A stretch of DNA of 21,820 nt from Hyphomicrobiales bacterium (GCA_021775385.1 JAJFHW010000013.1:1-21820); one strand, 5' to 3'. Positions 1-8,034 are shown, counted from the first letter of the stretch. A program made the numbers and translations. The notes: generated by a model not told the origin, from the sequence alone.

Positions 1-56
1 GGTTTTACTGCGTATTCTTTGATCAATTCTTGCTTACGAGCAGGACTAATCGACAT
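1..56 (-). CDS. rpsO: 30S ribosomal protein S15, N-terminal fragment (cut by window edge)
   Basis: Only the first 18 codons lie in the window. They read MSISPARKQELIKEYAVK, which fits the start of bacterial S15 (alphaproteobacterial forms begin MSIT-x-ERK-x-x-LIKEYA). S15 binds 16S rRNA early in 30S assembly. The ATG at 56-54 is preceded by AAGGAG about ten bases upstream, a good ribosome binding site. The gene follows truB by 37 nt, the usual truB-rpsO(-pnp) order, so it probably closes this part of the rimP-nusA-infB operon. The rest lies outside the window. Confidence 0.88.
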   Translation of the reverse strand, partial: MSISPARKQELIKEYAVK

Positions 57-93
57 CGTGTTCTCCTTAAAAAATATTTTAAAATAAATGGGG

Positions 94-1017
94 CTATTCA
101 CCGAAATTCATAACGCGCGCTGGTTTAAACTCACCTTGTGAGACCACTCCTAGAGCTACGATATTTGATCCGGACATTGCATATGCTGGCCCCTTGATGA
201 TTGGAGCATCGCGTCCTTTTAACAGAACGGCTTGCCCTAATCGTACTCTAGCCGCGTCGTCCTCATTTATGGCCAATGCCGGGATGTCGTCCAGCGCGGT
301 CTCAATGGGACATAATTGTTCTAACAATACGTCACGAGCGGCTGCACTATGACTTAACTCTTCTAATTTTTCCAGTGAAATCGACATATTTTCGGTAAAT
401 GGACCGCTCTTTATTCGTCTTAACCGTGTTACATGGCCTAAACAACCTAATTCTCGTCCTAAGTCACGTGCTATCGCGCGAATATAGGTTCCTTTTCCGC
501 ATTCTGCGATGAATGTCATTTCTTCATCTTCTATGGAGTTTTTGATAGAAAGGTCGTAAATATTGACCTCTCGGGACTTTATCTCGACTTTTTCACCACT
601 TCGAGCCAGGTCATAGGCTCGCTTTCCGTTAATTTTGATCGCTGAAAAGGCGGGGGGAGTTTGCTGTATTGTACCGATAAAAATAGGTAATGCATCTCTT
701 ACCTCATCTTCTGTCGGACGCTTTAAGCTTGTTGAAGTAATTTCACCCTCAAGATCATCTGTGCTGGTTTCAGCTCCCCATTTGACTGTGAATTCATATA
801 TCTTGCCACCTTCCATCACGTTCGACACAGTTTTGGTCGCTTCTCCCAACGCGATTGGCAAAATACCTGTTGCTAATGGGTCTAAAGTACCCGCATGACC
901 AGCTTTTTTCGCATTGAAAAGACGCCTGACAATGCTAACTGCTTTTGTGGATGTGAGTTCAAGAGGTTTATCTAAGACCAGCCAACCATTTATGCGGTCT
1001 CCGCGCTTGCGTGCCAT
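94..1017 (-). CDS. truB: tRNA pseudouridine(55) synthase TruB
   Basis: TruB converts U55 in the T-loop of elongator tRNAs to pseudouridine. The 307-residue product has the family N-terminus (RINGWLVLDKP) and the catalytic motif GHAGTLDPLATG, in which Asp46 is the expected nucleophile. Further conserved segments are the YEFTVKWGAETSTDD strand and the GTYIRAIARDLG motif near residue 180, followed by a C-terminal PUA-like region, a normal length for alphaproteobacteria. The ATG at 1017 is chosen because the family motif GWLVLDKP starts a dozen residues in. The upstream GTGAGAGAAAAGG is the only purine-rich site and belongs to a repeat module also found before rimP. The gene lies between rbfA (201-nt gap filled by repeats) and rpsO (37 nt). 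Confidence 0.96.
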   Translation of the reverse strand: MARKRGDRINGWLVLDKPLELTSTKAVSIVRRLFNAKKAGHAGTLDPLATGILPIALGEATKTVSNVMEGGKIYEFTVKWGAETSTDDLEGEITSTSLKRPTEDEVRDALPIFIGTIQQTPPAFSAIKINGKRAYDLARSGEKVEIKSREVNIYDLSIKNSIEDEEMTFIAECGKGTYIRAIARDLGRELGCLGHVTRLRRIKSGPFTENMSISLEKLEELSHSAAARDVLLEQLCPIETALDDIPALAINEDDAARVRLGQAVLLKGRDAPIIKGPAYAMSGSNIVALGVVSQGEFKPARVMNFGE

Positions 1018-1030
1018 ATATTTTTTACCT

Positions 1031-1108
1031 TTTCTCTCTCACGGGCTATTGCAGTGGAGCTGCCGCCCTACGAGGTGCAGCGCTAAGCGCTGACGGCCAT
1101 TCGGCCTA
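1031..1108 (-). repeat. Mosaic palindromic repeat upstream of truB
   Basis: Read in the gene direction, this stretch has the hairpins GGCCGAATGGCC and CAGCGCTTAGCGCTG, then the string GCACCTCGTAGG, a GC-rich GCAG/CTGC hairpin and finally CCGTGAGAGAAAA just before the truB ATG. The strings CACCTCGTAGG and CCGTGAGAGAAAA recur in the same order upstream of rimP (7761-7881), also directly before the start codon. I infer a composite intergenic element that supplies the weak ribosome binding site of truB. The rest of the 201-nt rbfA-truB gap (1109-1218) is AT-rich with a short GAAGG-CCTTC palindrome and no gene that I can see. Confidence 0.6.
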
Positions 1109-1218
1109 CGTTTTTCGCTATCTGCTGATTTTCAGATAAAAAATTATCCAGTTTAAAGCTTTTTTGCCCGAGAAGGGCTGAACTCCTTCTAAGTATCTCT
1201 TTGTTATAAACTGTTATC

Positions 1219-1674
1219 TTAACTATCTATTGAAGAGTCGGTTTCGGGTAAATCAGATGATTTTTCGCCTAGATCTTGTGCGACTTTTTTTGAGTTCAAT
1301 ACATCCGAAATGCGGCCGGATTCGTCGAATGTTTCATCCAAGCGGAAATGCAGCTCTGGCATATATTTTAACGACACTTTTCTAGACAATTCACCGCGTA
1401 GAAATTTACGATGCCGGCCAAGGGCCTGAATTACAATGTCTTTATTCTTGCCGCCAAGAGGCATGACAAAAACAGTAGCTTGGCGCATGTCTGGGCTGGT
1501 GCGAATCTCAGAAACTGTAATGACGATATCGTACAAATCTTCATCTCGAATATCAATTCGAGTGAAGATTTGAGACAATTCATGACGCAAGTTTTCAGCC
1601 ACGCGTAATTGGCGTTGGCTGGGCCCTTTTTTAGCCCGTTTATCACTGTTACCCGAAGGCTTTGATGTTCCCAT
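1219..1674 (-). CDS. rbfA: 30S ribosome-binding factor RbfA
   Basis: RbfA is a cold-shock-type assembly factor that binds the immature 30S subunit near the 5' helix of 16S rRNA. The 151-residue product has the family core QRQLRVAENLRHELSQIF near residues 20-38, then the KH-like segment with ITVSEIRTSPDMRQATVFVMPLGG and the LRGELSRKVSLKYMPELHFRLDETFDE stretch that ends the KH fold. The tail after residue 125 is polar and probably disordered. The start ATG lies 11 nt after the infB stop codon, with AAGG in the infB tail as a modest binding site, so it is probably translated from the infB message. The infB-rbfA-truB order is conserved across bacteria. Confidence 0.95.
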   Translation of the reverse strand: MGTSKPSGNSDKRAKKGPSQRQLRVAENLRHELSQIFTRIDIRDEDLYDIVITVSEIRTSPDMRQATVFVMPLGGKNKDIVIQALGRHRKFLRGELSRKVSLKYMPELHFRLDETFDESGRISDVLNSKKVAQDLGEKSSDLPETDSSIDS

Positions 1675-1685
1675 TAGTCGCTGCC

Positions 1686-4364
1686 TTAAAGCGTCCGCTC
1701 GATTTTCTCAATGCGGAATGCTTCGATGATATCGCCTTTTTTCAAGTCTTGATAATTTTCAAAGGCTGTACCACATTCCTGGCCAGTTGGCACTTCATTA
1801 ACTTCATCTTTAAAGCGTTTCAAAGTGCTAAGCTTGCCGTCATGAATAACAACATTTTCACGAATAAGGCGTACACCTGCTCCGCGTTCCATCTTGCCTT
1901 CTGTGACACGACAACCAGCCACTTTACCCACTTTAGAAATGTGGAAGACATCAAGAATTTCAGCATTACCAATAAAGTGCTCTTTAATCGTTGGATCAAG
2001 GAGACCAGACATAGCGTCTTTCACTTCATCGACCAGATCATAAATCACAGAGTAATATCTGATTTCTAACCCATGTTGCTGAGCTACGGCACGTGCCTGG
2101 ATATTCGCGCGCACGTTAAAGCCAAAGATAATTGCATCACTAGCATTGGCTAACGAGATATCAGATTCTGTGATACCACCAACACCGCTATGAATGACAC
2201 GGGCGACAACTTCATCTGTTCCCAATTTATCGAGTGCAGCAACAATAGCTTCAACAGAACCTTGTACGTCACCTTTAATAAGGACTGGGATTTCTTTGAC
2301 ATCAGCTTCATGAAGCTGGTTCATCATTTGCTCTAATGTACGAACAGAACCAGCGCCAGCTGCCCGAATATCACGGCGTTTCTTAATACGATACTCAGTG
2401 ATTTCACGTGCTCTTGCTTCATTTTCAACGATGCCAAATTGGTCACCAGCTTCAGGGGCTGTGTTAAAACCAAGCACTTCAACTGGTACGGATGGTCCAG
2501 CTTCAACCACGTTTTCACCGCGATCATTGATAAGTGCGCGAACTTTACCCCAAGCACGGCCAGCCACAATAATTTGGCCAATTTTAATTGTGCCTTTTTG
2601 AACAAGCATTGTTCCAACAGGACCACGACCACGTTCTAGTTGAGCTTCAATAACAATACCTTCTGCACGACGATCAGGGTTAGCTTTAAGCTCTAGAATT
2701 TCAGCTTGCATTTGAATGGCTTCAAGCAAGTTGTTCAAGCCATCTCCTGTCTTGGCAGAGACTTCAACTTCCAGAGTTTCACCACTCATGCTTTCAACAA
2801 TCACTTCATGTTGCAGAAGATCTGTTCTTACACGCTGTGGATTTGCGTCTGGTTTATCCATTTTATTGATTGCTACAATCAAAGGTACTTCAGCAGCTTT
2901 TGCGTGATTAATCGCTTCAATGGTTTGTTGTTTCACACCATCGTCAGCAGCCACCACCAAGATAACCAAATCAGTAACCTTAGCACCGCGCTCACGCATC
3001 GCTGTAAAAGCTTCGTGACCAGGTGTATCAATGAAAGTCACCTTCCGATGATCTTCAGTTTCAACCTGATATGCACCGATATGCTGTGTGATGCCACCAG
3101 CTTCACCAGAGACCACATTTTCTTTACGCAAGGCGTCTAGTAGTGAGGTTTTACCATGATCAACATGGCCCATGATTGTTACAACTGGGGCTCTTGGTTC
3201 TTGGTTTTCGCCATCTTCGATTTCTGTTGTGTAAAGGCCTTCTTCCACATCAGCTTCCGATACTCGGCGTGGTGTGTGTCCAAATTCCTGTACGATCAAT
3301 TCAGCTGTGTCTGCATCGATTAAATCATTAATCTTATGCATCTGACCTTGTTGCATCATAAATTTAATAACATCAACGCCGCGCTCAGTCATACGGTTTG
3401 CCAATTCCTGAATGGTGACTGTTTCAGGAATGATAACTTCACGTACAATTTTTTCACGCGGTGTTTGTGGTGCTGCTTTGTTTTTCTCACGTTCACGCTT
3501 GCGTTTTAATGAGGCAAGTGAGCGTTCACGCTGTGTTTCATTCAGAGCATTACCGATGGTCAAACGACCTTTTACGCGACCTTCGCCACGACGATTGCGC
3601 TCAGTTTTGTTTTGTTTTTTCTTTGCTTCTTCAGAAACAGAGACTGCTGTAATCTCACGAGGCTTAATCACGCGCTTAGCACCAGATGCTTCGGCCTTAG
3701 CGTTCGCGGCTTCTAAGTCTAATGGATTAATAATTTTAGGGTCAGCATTTGCCGCATTCGGTTTAGCAGAATGTGCTTTCGACGGCTTTTTACCTGCCGT
3801 TTTTGGTTTTTCTGCATCCTGTTTTTCGGCTTCTTTTGCTTTTAAAGCTTCTTCTTCAGCTATACGTTTAATTTCAAGTTCTTTTTTAGCTTTAATAGAA
3901 TCTTGTTCGCGGCGATCAGCTTGCTCTTTTGCAATGCGATCTTCTTCTTCGCGACGCTCTTTGGCTTCTTCTAGAACTCTTAGACGGGCAGCTTGCTCAT
4001 GATTTGACAATCCGCCTTGGCCGCCCTGGCCACCTTGTGCTGACCTGTTTTGCCCACCAGATCTTTTACCTGATGAACGACCACCAGAATTCGCTCCCTG
4101 CCTAGGAGGACTTTTTCTGGTAGCTTGAGGTGCTTTATTAGTCTCTTTTGGCTCGCCTTCTGCTTTTGTGCTTGCAGGTTTTTCGGCTGGCGCTCCCGGC
4201 TTGGTCAGCGTTCTTTTTTTCTTTTTTTCGACTACGACAGATTTCGACCGTCCACCACTTACATTTTGTCGAACGTGACCGGCATCAACTGTCCGCTTTA
4301 ACTTTAGTGTCCCGCGGCCAGATTGCTCTGAAGATTTGTTGCCAGTTTCTTTTGTTTCGCTCAT
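1686..4364 (-). CDS. infB: Translation initiation factor IF-2
   Basis: IF2 is the GTPase that brings initiator fMet-tRNA to the 30S subunit and promotes 70S joining. From the ATG at 4364 the product has 892 residues. The N-terminal LKLKR...VRQN...[14 protein letters not shown] block is typical of alphaproteobacterial IF2 and is followed by a long charged, Lys/Glu/Ala-rich linker with Gly-Gln repeats. The G domain starts near residue 398 with G1 GHVDHGKT, then DTPGHEAF (G3) and NKMDKPDA (G4). The C-terminal domains ([32 protein letters not shown]) are intact. An in-frame GTG lies 30 nt upstream at 4394; the ATG is preferred because family members begin MS-x-T-K at this point. The 224-nt gap to ylxR (4365-4588) shows no gene or clear regulatory structure. 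Confidence 0.96.
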   Translation of the reverse strand: MSETKETGNKSSEQSGRGTLKLKRTVDAGHVRQNVSGGRSKSVVVEKKKKRTLTKPGAPAEKPASTKAEGEPKETNKAPQATRKSPPRQGANSGGRSSGKRSGGQNRSAQGGQGGQGGLSNHEQAARLRVLEEAKERREEEDRIAKEQADRREQDSIKAKKELEIKRIAEEEALKAKEAEKQDAEKPKTAGKKPSKAHSAKPNAANADPKIINPLDLEAANAKAEASGAKRVIKPREITAVSVSEEAKKKQNKTERNRRGEGRVKGRLTIGNALNETQRERSLASLKRKREREKNKAAPQTPREKIVREVIIPETVTIQELANRMTERGVDVIKFMMQQGQMHKINDLIDADTAELIVQEFGHTPRRVSEADVEEGLYTTEIEDGENQEPRAPVVTIMGHVDHGKTSLLDALRKENVVSGEAGGITQHIGAYQVETEDHRKVTFIDTPGHEAFTAMRERGAKVTDLVILVVAADDGVKQQTIEAINHAKAAEVPLIVAINKMDKPDANPQRVRTDLLQHEVIVESMSGETLEVEVSAKTGDGLNNLLEAIQMQAEILELKANPDRRAEGIVIEAQLERGRGPVGTMLVQKGTIKIGQIIVAGRAWGKVRALINDRGENVVEAGPSVPVEVLGFNTAPEAGDQFGIVENEARAREITEYRIKKRRDIRAAGAGSVRTLEQMMNQLHEADVKEIPVLIKGDVQGSVEAIVAALDKLGTDEVVARVIHSGVGGITESDISLANASDAIIFGFNVRANIQARAVAQQHGLEIRYYSVIYDLVDEVKDAMSGLLDPTIKEHFIGNAEILDVFHISKVGKVAGCRVTEGKMERGAGVRLIRENVVIHDGKLSTLKRFKDEVNEVPTGQECGTAFENYQDLKKGDIIEAFRIEKIERTL

Positions 4365-4588
4365 AGATTCCAAATTTCCTGAATCTGCGCTCACAGATTC
4401 CGTTTCTTTTCTTTTCGACCCACTGCCATTTAACTTCTTTGTTGCTCGTCAACACTGGTTTTAATGGCTTTTGCTCTTAACCTGTTTGAGAGATCGTTCT
4501 AAATGAAAGACTTTCTCTCTATCTTTATAAAAATCTCTTAATTTTTAATTCTTTGCCTAAAGCTCTCTTAGCCTTAATAAAAGTTAAG

Positions 4589-5152
4589 TTAGCCGTCATT
4601 GTAAGTGATTAACTTTTGCGTTGCTTCAACCATTGAAATTGCAGCTCCGCCAGTTTTCAATCCTGCATGTATGACATTAGCTTGACCAAAAGCCAAACTC
4701 AATTCTTCAGTTTTAAAGCAGTAACATGGATTTTTGAGGCCACCTTGTTCTAAAATGCCACTCTGTTCCGATTTTGTTCGAAACTTATAATCCAACTTCC
4801 CTGCTGTATCCACACTTGCTTCACTTGCATGAAATAAGGCTATTATACTCTCTTTTTCGATGGCTGCCATGAGTTTTGTAAACCCAAAGATGGCTAGACC
4901 CGATTTATTTGCTAGCTTTAGCCGCCCTATTGCGGCTTTTTCCAACAAATCCTCTACCTGTTGATCGATTTCAGAACCAATTGAAATGTCTTTGGCAAAG
5001 CCTCGATGAAACGTTTTACGCTTCACCGCTTCTTTTATTGAACTGCGTTTGGCACTTATCCAAACGCCGCGTCCAGGTAATTTCGCCTTTAAATCTGGCG
5101 TTACGACATTTTCTGGCGATAATACAAAACGAAGCATTTTGTTTTTTTGCAT
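4589..5152 (-). CDS. ylxR: YlxR-family RNA-binding protein (DUF448 plus L7Ae-like domain), 5' end unclear
   Basis: YlxR proteins are small RNA-binding factors encoded between nusA and infB, as here. Visible family segments are MLRFVLSPE, the PDLKAKLPGRGVWISA motif and the basic AVKRKTFHRGFAKD stretch. The second half (LLEKAAIGRLKLANKSGLAIFGF...ALFHASEAS) resembles the L7Ae-like domain fused to YlxR in alphaproteobacteria. The entry begins at the first ordinary start codon, ATG 5152. However, the frame is open upstream to a TAA at 5224-5222, and the nine codons before this ATG read RRCALTNEV, matching the family's conserved R-x-C-x-x-T motif. The upstream stretch has no ATG, GTG or TTG, only ACG (5215) and ATA (5206). 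The true start is therefore unresolved: a non-canonical codon, a damaged 5' end, or a sequence error. Confidence 0.85.
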   Translation of the reverse strand: MQKNKMLRFVLSPENVVTPDLKAKLPGRGVWISAKRSSIKEAVKRKTFHRGFAKDISIGSEIDQQVEDLLEKAAIGRLKLANKSGLAIFGFTKLMAAIEKESIIALFHASEASVDTAGKLDYKFRTKSEQSGILEQGGLKNPCYCFKTEELSLAFGQANVIHAGLKTGGAAISMVEATQKLITYNDG

Positions 5153-5226
5153 AACCTCGTTTGTTAGTGCACATCGCCGTTCAGGCCCTTTACTCTCCTT
5201 TTCTATGGTCTTCGTACTTTCTTAGT

Positions 5227-5268
5227 GCTCCTTCAGTTGCCCACTAGGCAACCGTCGCTGTTTCCTAC
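5227..5268 (-). repeat. Mosaic palindromic repeat (family A) inside the 5' region of ylxR
   Basis: In gene direction it reads GTAGGAAACAG, then CGACGGTTGC, a short CTAGT loop, GGGCAAC and TGAAGGAGC. GTTGC and GCAAC form the stem. The same series occurs before phoH (15560-15600), and shorter versions occur before miaB, cbiD and rimP, always in this orientation. The right edge carries a strong AAGGAG Shine-Dalgarno core, yet here no standard in-frame start codon follows it. Confidence 0.7.
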
Positions 5269-5310
5269 CGACACCGCAGCTATAATACCTGATGCCTTCT
5301 TCTTAGACAT
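5233..5310 (-). pseudogene. Possible detached original 5' end of ylxR
   Basis: An ATG at 5310, four bases after the nusA stop codon, opens a 25-codon frame beginning MSKKKASGIIA. It then runs through the palindromic repeat and ends at the TGA within CTGAAGG. A lysine-rich start directly after nusA is what I would expect of the ancestral ylxR N-terminus, but this frame is out of phase with the ylxR body. My inference is that the repeat inserted into the 5' coding region and separated start from body. It could instead be a chance frame or a translated upstream ORF that couples to ylxR. No homology can be claimed for 25 codons. Confidence 0.3.
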
Positions 5311-5314
5311 TCAT

Positions 5315-6994
5315 TTACTCTTCTTTTTCACCCTTTTCGGCGAACATAGCTTCAGCATCAGACAAAGGTGTTGACGCTACTGGCTCTTCAACAACAGGAG
5401 TTTCTTCTTCGCCCGCTTCTTCTTCAGGTTCGTCCTTTTTCAAGTCTTCTTCACTGATCCAACCGGCTTTTACACGAGCTGTCATGATCATTTCTTCAGC
5501 TTGGAATTTACGAATATTAAATCCATCCAAGAAGCCTGTGAATTTTGTTACTTCACCGTCTTTACGCTCGCTCCAACCGATGAGGTCGTCTGTTGCGCAT
5601 TCAGCTAAATCTTCGACGCACTTCACGTCATTTTCGCCGAGCGCTACAAGCATTTCAATAGAAAGCCCTTCGACTTCGCGAATATCATCTTGAATTTTTA
5701 AATCTTTACAGCGCTTTTCAAGCTCAGCTTCTCTAGCTTCTAGATGTTCACGAGCACGGGTTTGGATTTCATCTGCTGTATCTTCATCGAAGCCTTCAAT
5801 TGAAGAAATTTCACTTGCCTCAACAAATGCAACTTCATTAACTGAGGTGAAGCCTTCTGATGCAAGTAGCTGAGCGATAAATTCGTCAACATCCAATGCA
5901 TTCATGAATTTTTCAGTACGTTCAGCAAATTCTTTCTGGCGTTGTTCTGATTCTTGTTGCTCAGTTAGGATGTCAATTTCCCATCCCGTTAACTGAGATG
6001 CAAGGCGAACATTTTGACCACGGCGACCAATAGCCAGGCTTAGTTGATCGTCAGGCACAACAACTTCAATACGCTCCAAGTCTTCATCAAGAACAACTTT
6101 AACAACTTCAGCTGGTGCTAAGGCGTTAACGATGAATGTGGCCGCATCATGTGACCATGGAATGATATCAATTTTTTCGCCCTGAAGCTCATTAACAACA
6201 GCTTGCACCCGAGCGCCGCGCATACCTACGCAAGCACCAACAGGGTCAATTGAGCTATCTTGACTTAGAACGGCGATTTTAGCGCGACTACCAGGATCAC
6301 GAGCAACGGATTTAATATTGACGATATTGTCATAGATTTCAGGAACTTCCTGAGCGAATAGTTTCGCCATAAATTCTGGACGTGTCCGACTTAGGAAAAT
6401 TTGTGGACCTCTTTGTTCGCGGCGCACATCATAGATGTAAGCGCGAACCCGATCACCGTAACGGAAATTTTCACGTGGCAAGCTTTCATCACGGCGCACA
6501 ATAGCCTCTGCACGGCCAAGATCTACAACCACATTGCCATATTCAACACGCTTGACCGTACCATTTGCGACTTCCCCGATGCGATCTCTATATTCTTCAT
6601 ATTGACGCTCACGCTCAGCATCGCGTACTTTTTGCACGATCACTTGCTTGGCGTTTTGAGCCGCTACACGACCAAAATCTAACGGAGGCAAGTCTTCAGC
6701 CAGAACTTGACCAACTTCGATGTCTTTTTGAGCGCGTTTCGCGGCTTTAAGGGTGATTTCCGTCGCTTCATTGACGACAGTTTCAACAACCTCTAGCAAA
6801 CGAGATAATTTTATTTCCCCTGTTTCAGGGTCAATTTTGGCTTGAATTTCATTTTCACTGCCATAGCGGGATTTTGCTGCCTTTTGAATGGCATCTTCCA
6901 TAGCTTCAATCACGACTTCACGATTGATCGACTTCTCACGGGCTACTGCTTCTGCGATTTGCAACAGTTCTAACCGATGGGCGCTTACAGCCAT
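5315..6994 (-). CDS. nusA: Transcription termination/antitermination protein NusA
   Basis: NusA binds RNA polymerase and modulates pausing, termination and transcription-translation coupling. The 559-residue product opens with the family N-terminal domain (LLQIAEAVAREKSINREVV, then AIQKAAKSRYG). An S1 domain follows (NGTVKRVEYGNVVVDLGRAEAIVRRDE), then two KH domains with VGACVGMRGARVQAVVNELQGEKIDI and LSLAIGRRGQNVRLASQLTGWEIDI. Two C-terminal helix-hairpin repeat regions (EGFTSVNEVAFV, EGLSIEMLVALGENDVKCVEDLA) come next, and the tail is very acidic. Length and domain order are normal for alphaproteobacteria. GGAG stands six bases before the ATG. The gene follows rimP after a 208-nt gap holding two tandem palindromic repeats. 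The operon leader carries a terminator-like hairpin, so NusA could in principle act on its own leader. Confidence 0.97.
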   Translation of the reverse strand: MAVSAHRLELLQIAEAVAREKSINREVVIEAMEDAIQKAAKSRYGSENEIQAKIDPETGEIKLSRLLEVVETVVNEATEITLKAAKRAQKDIEVGQVLAEDLPPLDFGRVAAQNAKQVIVQKVRDAERERQYEEYRDRIGEVANGTVKRVEYGNVVVDLGRAEAIVRRDESLPRENFRYGDRVRAYIYDVRREQRGPQIFLSRTRPEFMAKLFAQEVPEIYDNIVNIKSVARDPGSRAKIAVLSQDSSIDPVGACVGMRGARVQAVVNELQGEKIDIIPWSHDAATFIVNALAPAEVVKVVLDEDLERIEVVVPDDQLSLAIGRRGQNVRLASQLTGWEIDILTEQQESEQRQKEFAERTEKFMNALDVDEFIAQLLASEGFTSVNEVAFVEASEISSIEGFDEDTADEIQTRAREHLEAREAELEKRCKDLKIQDDIREVEGLSIEMLVALGENDVKCVEDLAECATDDLIGWSERKDGEVTKFTGFLDGFNIRKFQAEEMIMTARVKAGWISEEDLKKDEPEEEAGEEETPVVEEPVASTPLSDAEAMFAEKGEKEE

Positions 6995-7064
6995 TTCATT
7001 CTCCGCTTAACCTAGCGCATCCATATTTTTGAAAAATTCAAACGAATGCTCTAATTTTTATCAA

Positions 7065-7112
7065 AGCGATCCTTTTTTCCTAAAACCGGCTCCCACTTTT
7101 AGGTGGAACGCT
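7065..7112. repeat. Hyphomicrobiales-type AAAACCGG palindrome, copy 1
   Basis: The plus strand shows AGCG, a spacer, CCTAAAACCGG, then CTCCCACTTTTAGG and CGCT. CCTAAAA pairs with TTTTAGG and the outer AGCG pairs with CGCT, giving a two-part hairpin. The core AAAACCGG-x-x-CCCACTTTT is a common dispersed intergenic repeat in Hyphomicrobiales genomes as I remember them. It lies in the rimP-nusA gap, 60 bp before a second copy. Confidence 0.7.
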
Positions 7113-7124
7113 TAACATTTGTTC

Positions 7125-7171
7125 AGCGATCCCTTTTTCCTAAAACCGGCATCCACTTATAGGCGGAACGC
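7125..7171. repeat. Hyphomicrobiales-type AAAACCGG palindrome, copy 2
   Basis: This is a near-identical tandem copy, offset by 60 bp from copy 1, with AGCGATCCC, CCTAAAACCGG, CATCCACTTATAGG and GGAACGC. The inner stem has one mismatch (CCTAAAA against TTATAGG), so this copy has drifted. Together the two copies fill most of the rimP-nusA gap. Confidence 0.68.
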
Positions 7172-7202
7172 ACGAATATGGCAGTTTGATTAATTCATTG
7201 AA

Positions 7203-7760
7203 CTAACCATCTTGCTCAGTTTGATTGCGCTTTTCAGCGCTTTTTAATAACTCATCGCTCATTACAAGTTTTGAGCTGGCAATCATCGCTTTATTAAACC
7301 CTAAGGTTACAGGTTCTTCACCATCCGCCAAAGTTACATTTAAAAGCAATTCTTCATCTTCGAAGCCTTCTATTATGCCTCGAAATCTTTTTCGACCATC
7401 AATGGCCTGTTTTGTTTCAATTTTGGCTTCAAACCCTTGCCAGTTCTTGAAATCTCTCATACGAACTAATGGGCGATCAATACCAGCTGAAGAAACCTCC
7501 AAATGATACCCGCCAGGAATTGGATCATGGCTATCTAAATAAGGAGATAATTCCCTTGATATGATCTCACAATCCTTCACACCAAAACTGCCATCAGCTT
7601 TATCAGCCATAATTTGAACCGTCATACCGTCTCGGCCAGAAACAACTACACGAACCAATAAATATCCGAGATCTGAAATTACAGGCTCTATCAGTGAGGC
7701 AATATCACCAGCTTGCCCAGATTCTGTTACGAATCTTTTATCTAGATCTTCGGTTTCCAT
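7203..7760 (-). CDS. rimP: Ribosome maturation factor RimP
   Basis: RimP assists 30S subunit assembly, particularly joining of S12 and S19. The product has 185 residues from the ATG at 7760. The N-terminal alpha/beta domain contains the family segment LIEPVISDLGYLLVRVVVSG, followed by DCEIISRELSPYLD and the well-conserved YHLEVSSAGIDRPLVR motif near residue 95. The C-terminal SH3-like part has RKRFRGIIEGFEDEELLLNV. The open frame runs 18 codons further upstream, but that extension only translates the palindromic repeat there, and the family begins about here. GTGAGAGAAA before the ATG is the likely, rather weak, ribosome binding site. It is the first gene of the rimP-nusA-ylxR-infB operon. 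Confidence 0.95.
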   Translation of the reverse strand: METEDLDKRFVTESGQAGDIASLIEPVISDLGYLLVRVVVSGRDGMTVQIMADKADGSFGVKDCEIISRELSPYLDSHDPIPGGYHLEVSSAGIDRPLVRMRDFKNWQGFEAKIETKQAIDGRKRFRGIIEGFEDEELLLNVTLADGEEPVTLGFNKAMIASSKLVMSDELLKSAEKRNQTEQDG

Positions 7761-7881
7761 TTTCTCTCTCACGGCTTTTTGTAATGCTTCAGATGCCCAC
7801 CAGCATCCGTACATTTCCTACGAGGTGCGGCGCTTGCGACGGGCAGCTCGTGCTGCCGTCTCCTGACGCCTAAGTGGCGTC
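7761..7881 (-). repeat. Composite palindromic repeat upstream of rimP
   Basis: In gene direction the element strings together GACGCC-GGCGTC, GACGGCAGC-GCTGCC and GGCGC-like hairpins, then GCACCTCGTAGGAAA, a hairpin GGATGC-TGGTG-GGCATC, and CCGTGAGAGAAAATG at the rimP start. The CACCTCGTAGG and GTGAGAGAAAA blocks recur before truB. The GATGC/GCATC hairpin is a base-substituted version of the GTTGC/GCAAC hairpin found before ylxR, phoH, miaB and cbiD. The GACGCC-GGCGTC and GGCGCAAGCGCCG hairpins recur at 17081-17120. Confidence 0.65.
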
Positions 7882-7957
7882 ACTCCCTCTTCGTATCGTT
7901 AGTTTAAACTTCTTTACTACTCACCATTCTCTAAGAACGCACCTTTTTCAATTCATC

Positions 7958-7998
7958 AAAACAAAAAGAGCGGACCCGAGGACCCACTCTGACGAGAG
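7958..7998 (-). terminator. Rho-independent-type hairpin with overlapping alternative hairpin in the rimP leader
   Basis: On the minus strand AGAGTGG (7990-7984) pairs with CCGCTCT (7973-7967), seven pairs including one G-U, around a ten-base loop, and is followed by TTTTTGTTTT. That is a standard intrinsic terminator. The arm AGAG can instead pair with CTCT just upstream (7998-7987, CTCT-CGTC-AGAG), giving a competing structure. A third hairpin, ATGATCA/TGATCAT (8021-7999), precedes both. Because the promoter lies upstream, this looks like a leader terminator, which would end a transcript of roughly 70 nt, rather than the end of trmB. Confidence 0.55.
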
Positions 7999-8034
7999 AT
8001 GATCAAATGAGGCATGATCATGAGTTGACTAGTT

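Noticed and set aside
3412..4002. A 196-codon plus-strand frame opposite the infB linker
   Set aside because: It is the shadow of the Lys/Glu/Ala-rich IF2 linker. Such low-complexity coding DNA opens the opposite strand, and the Ser/Ala/Phe-rich product has no recognisable domain.
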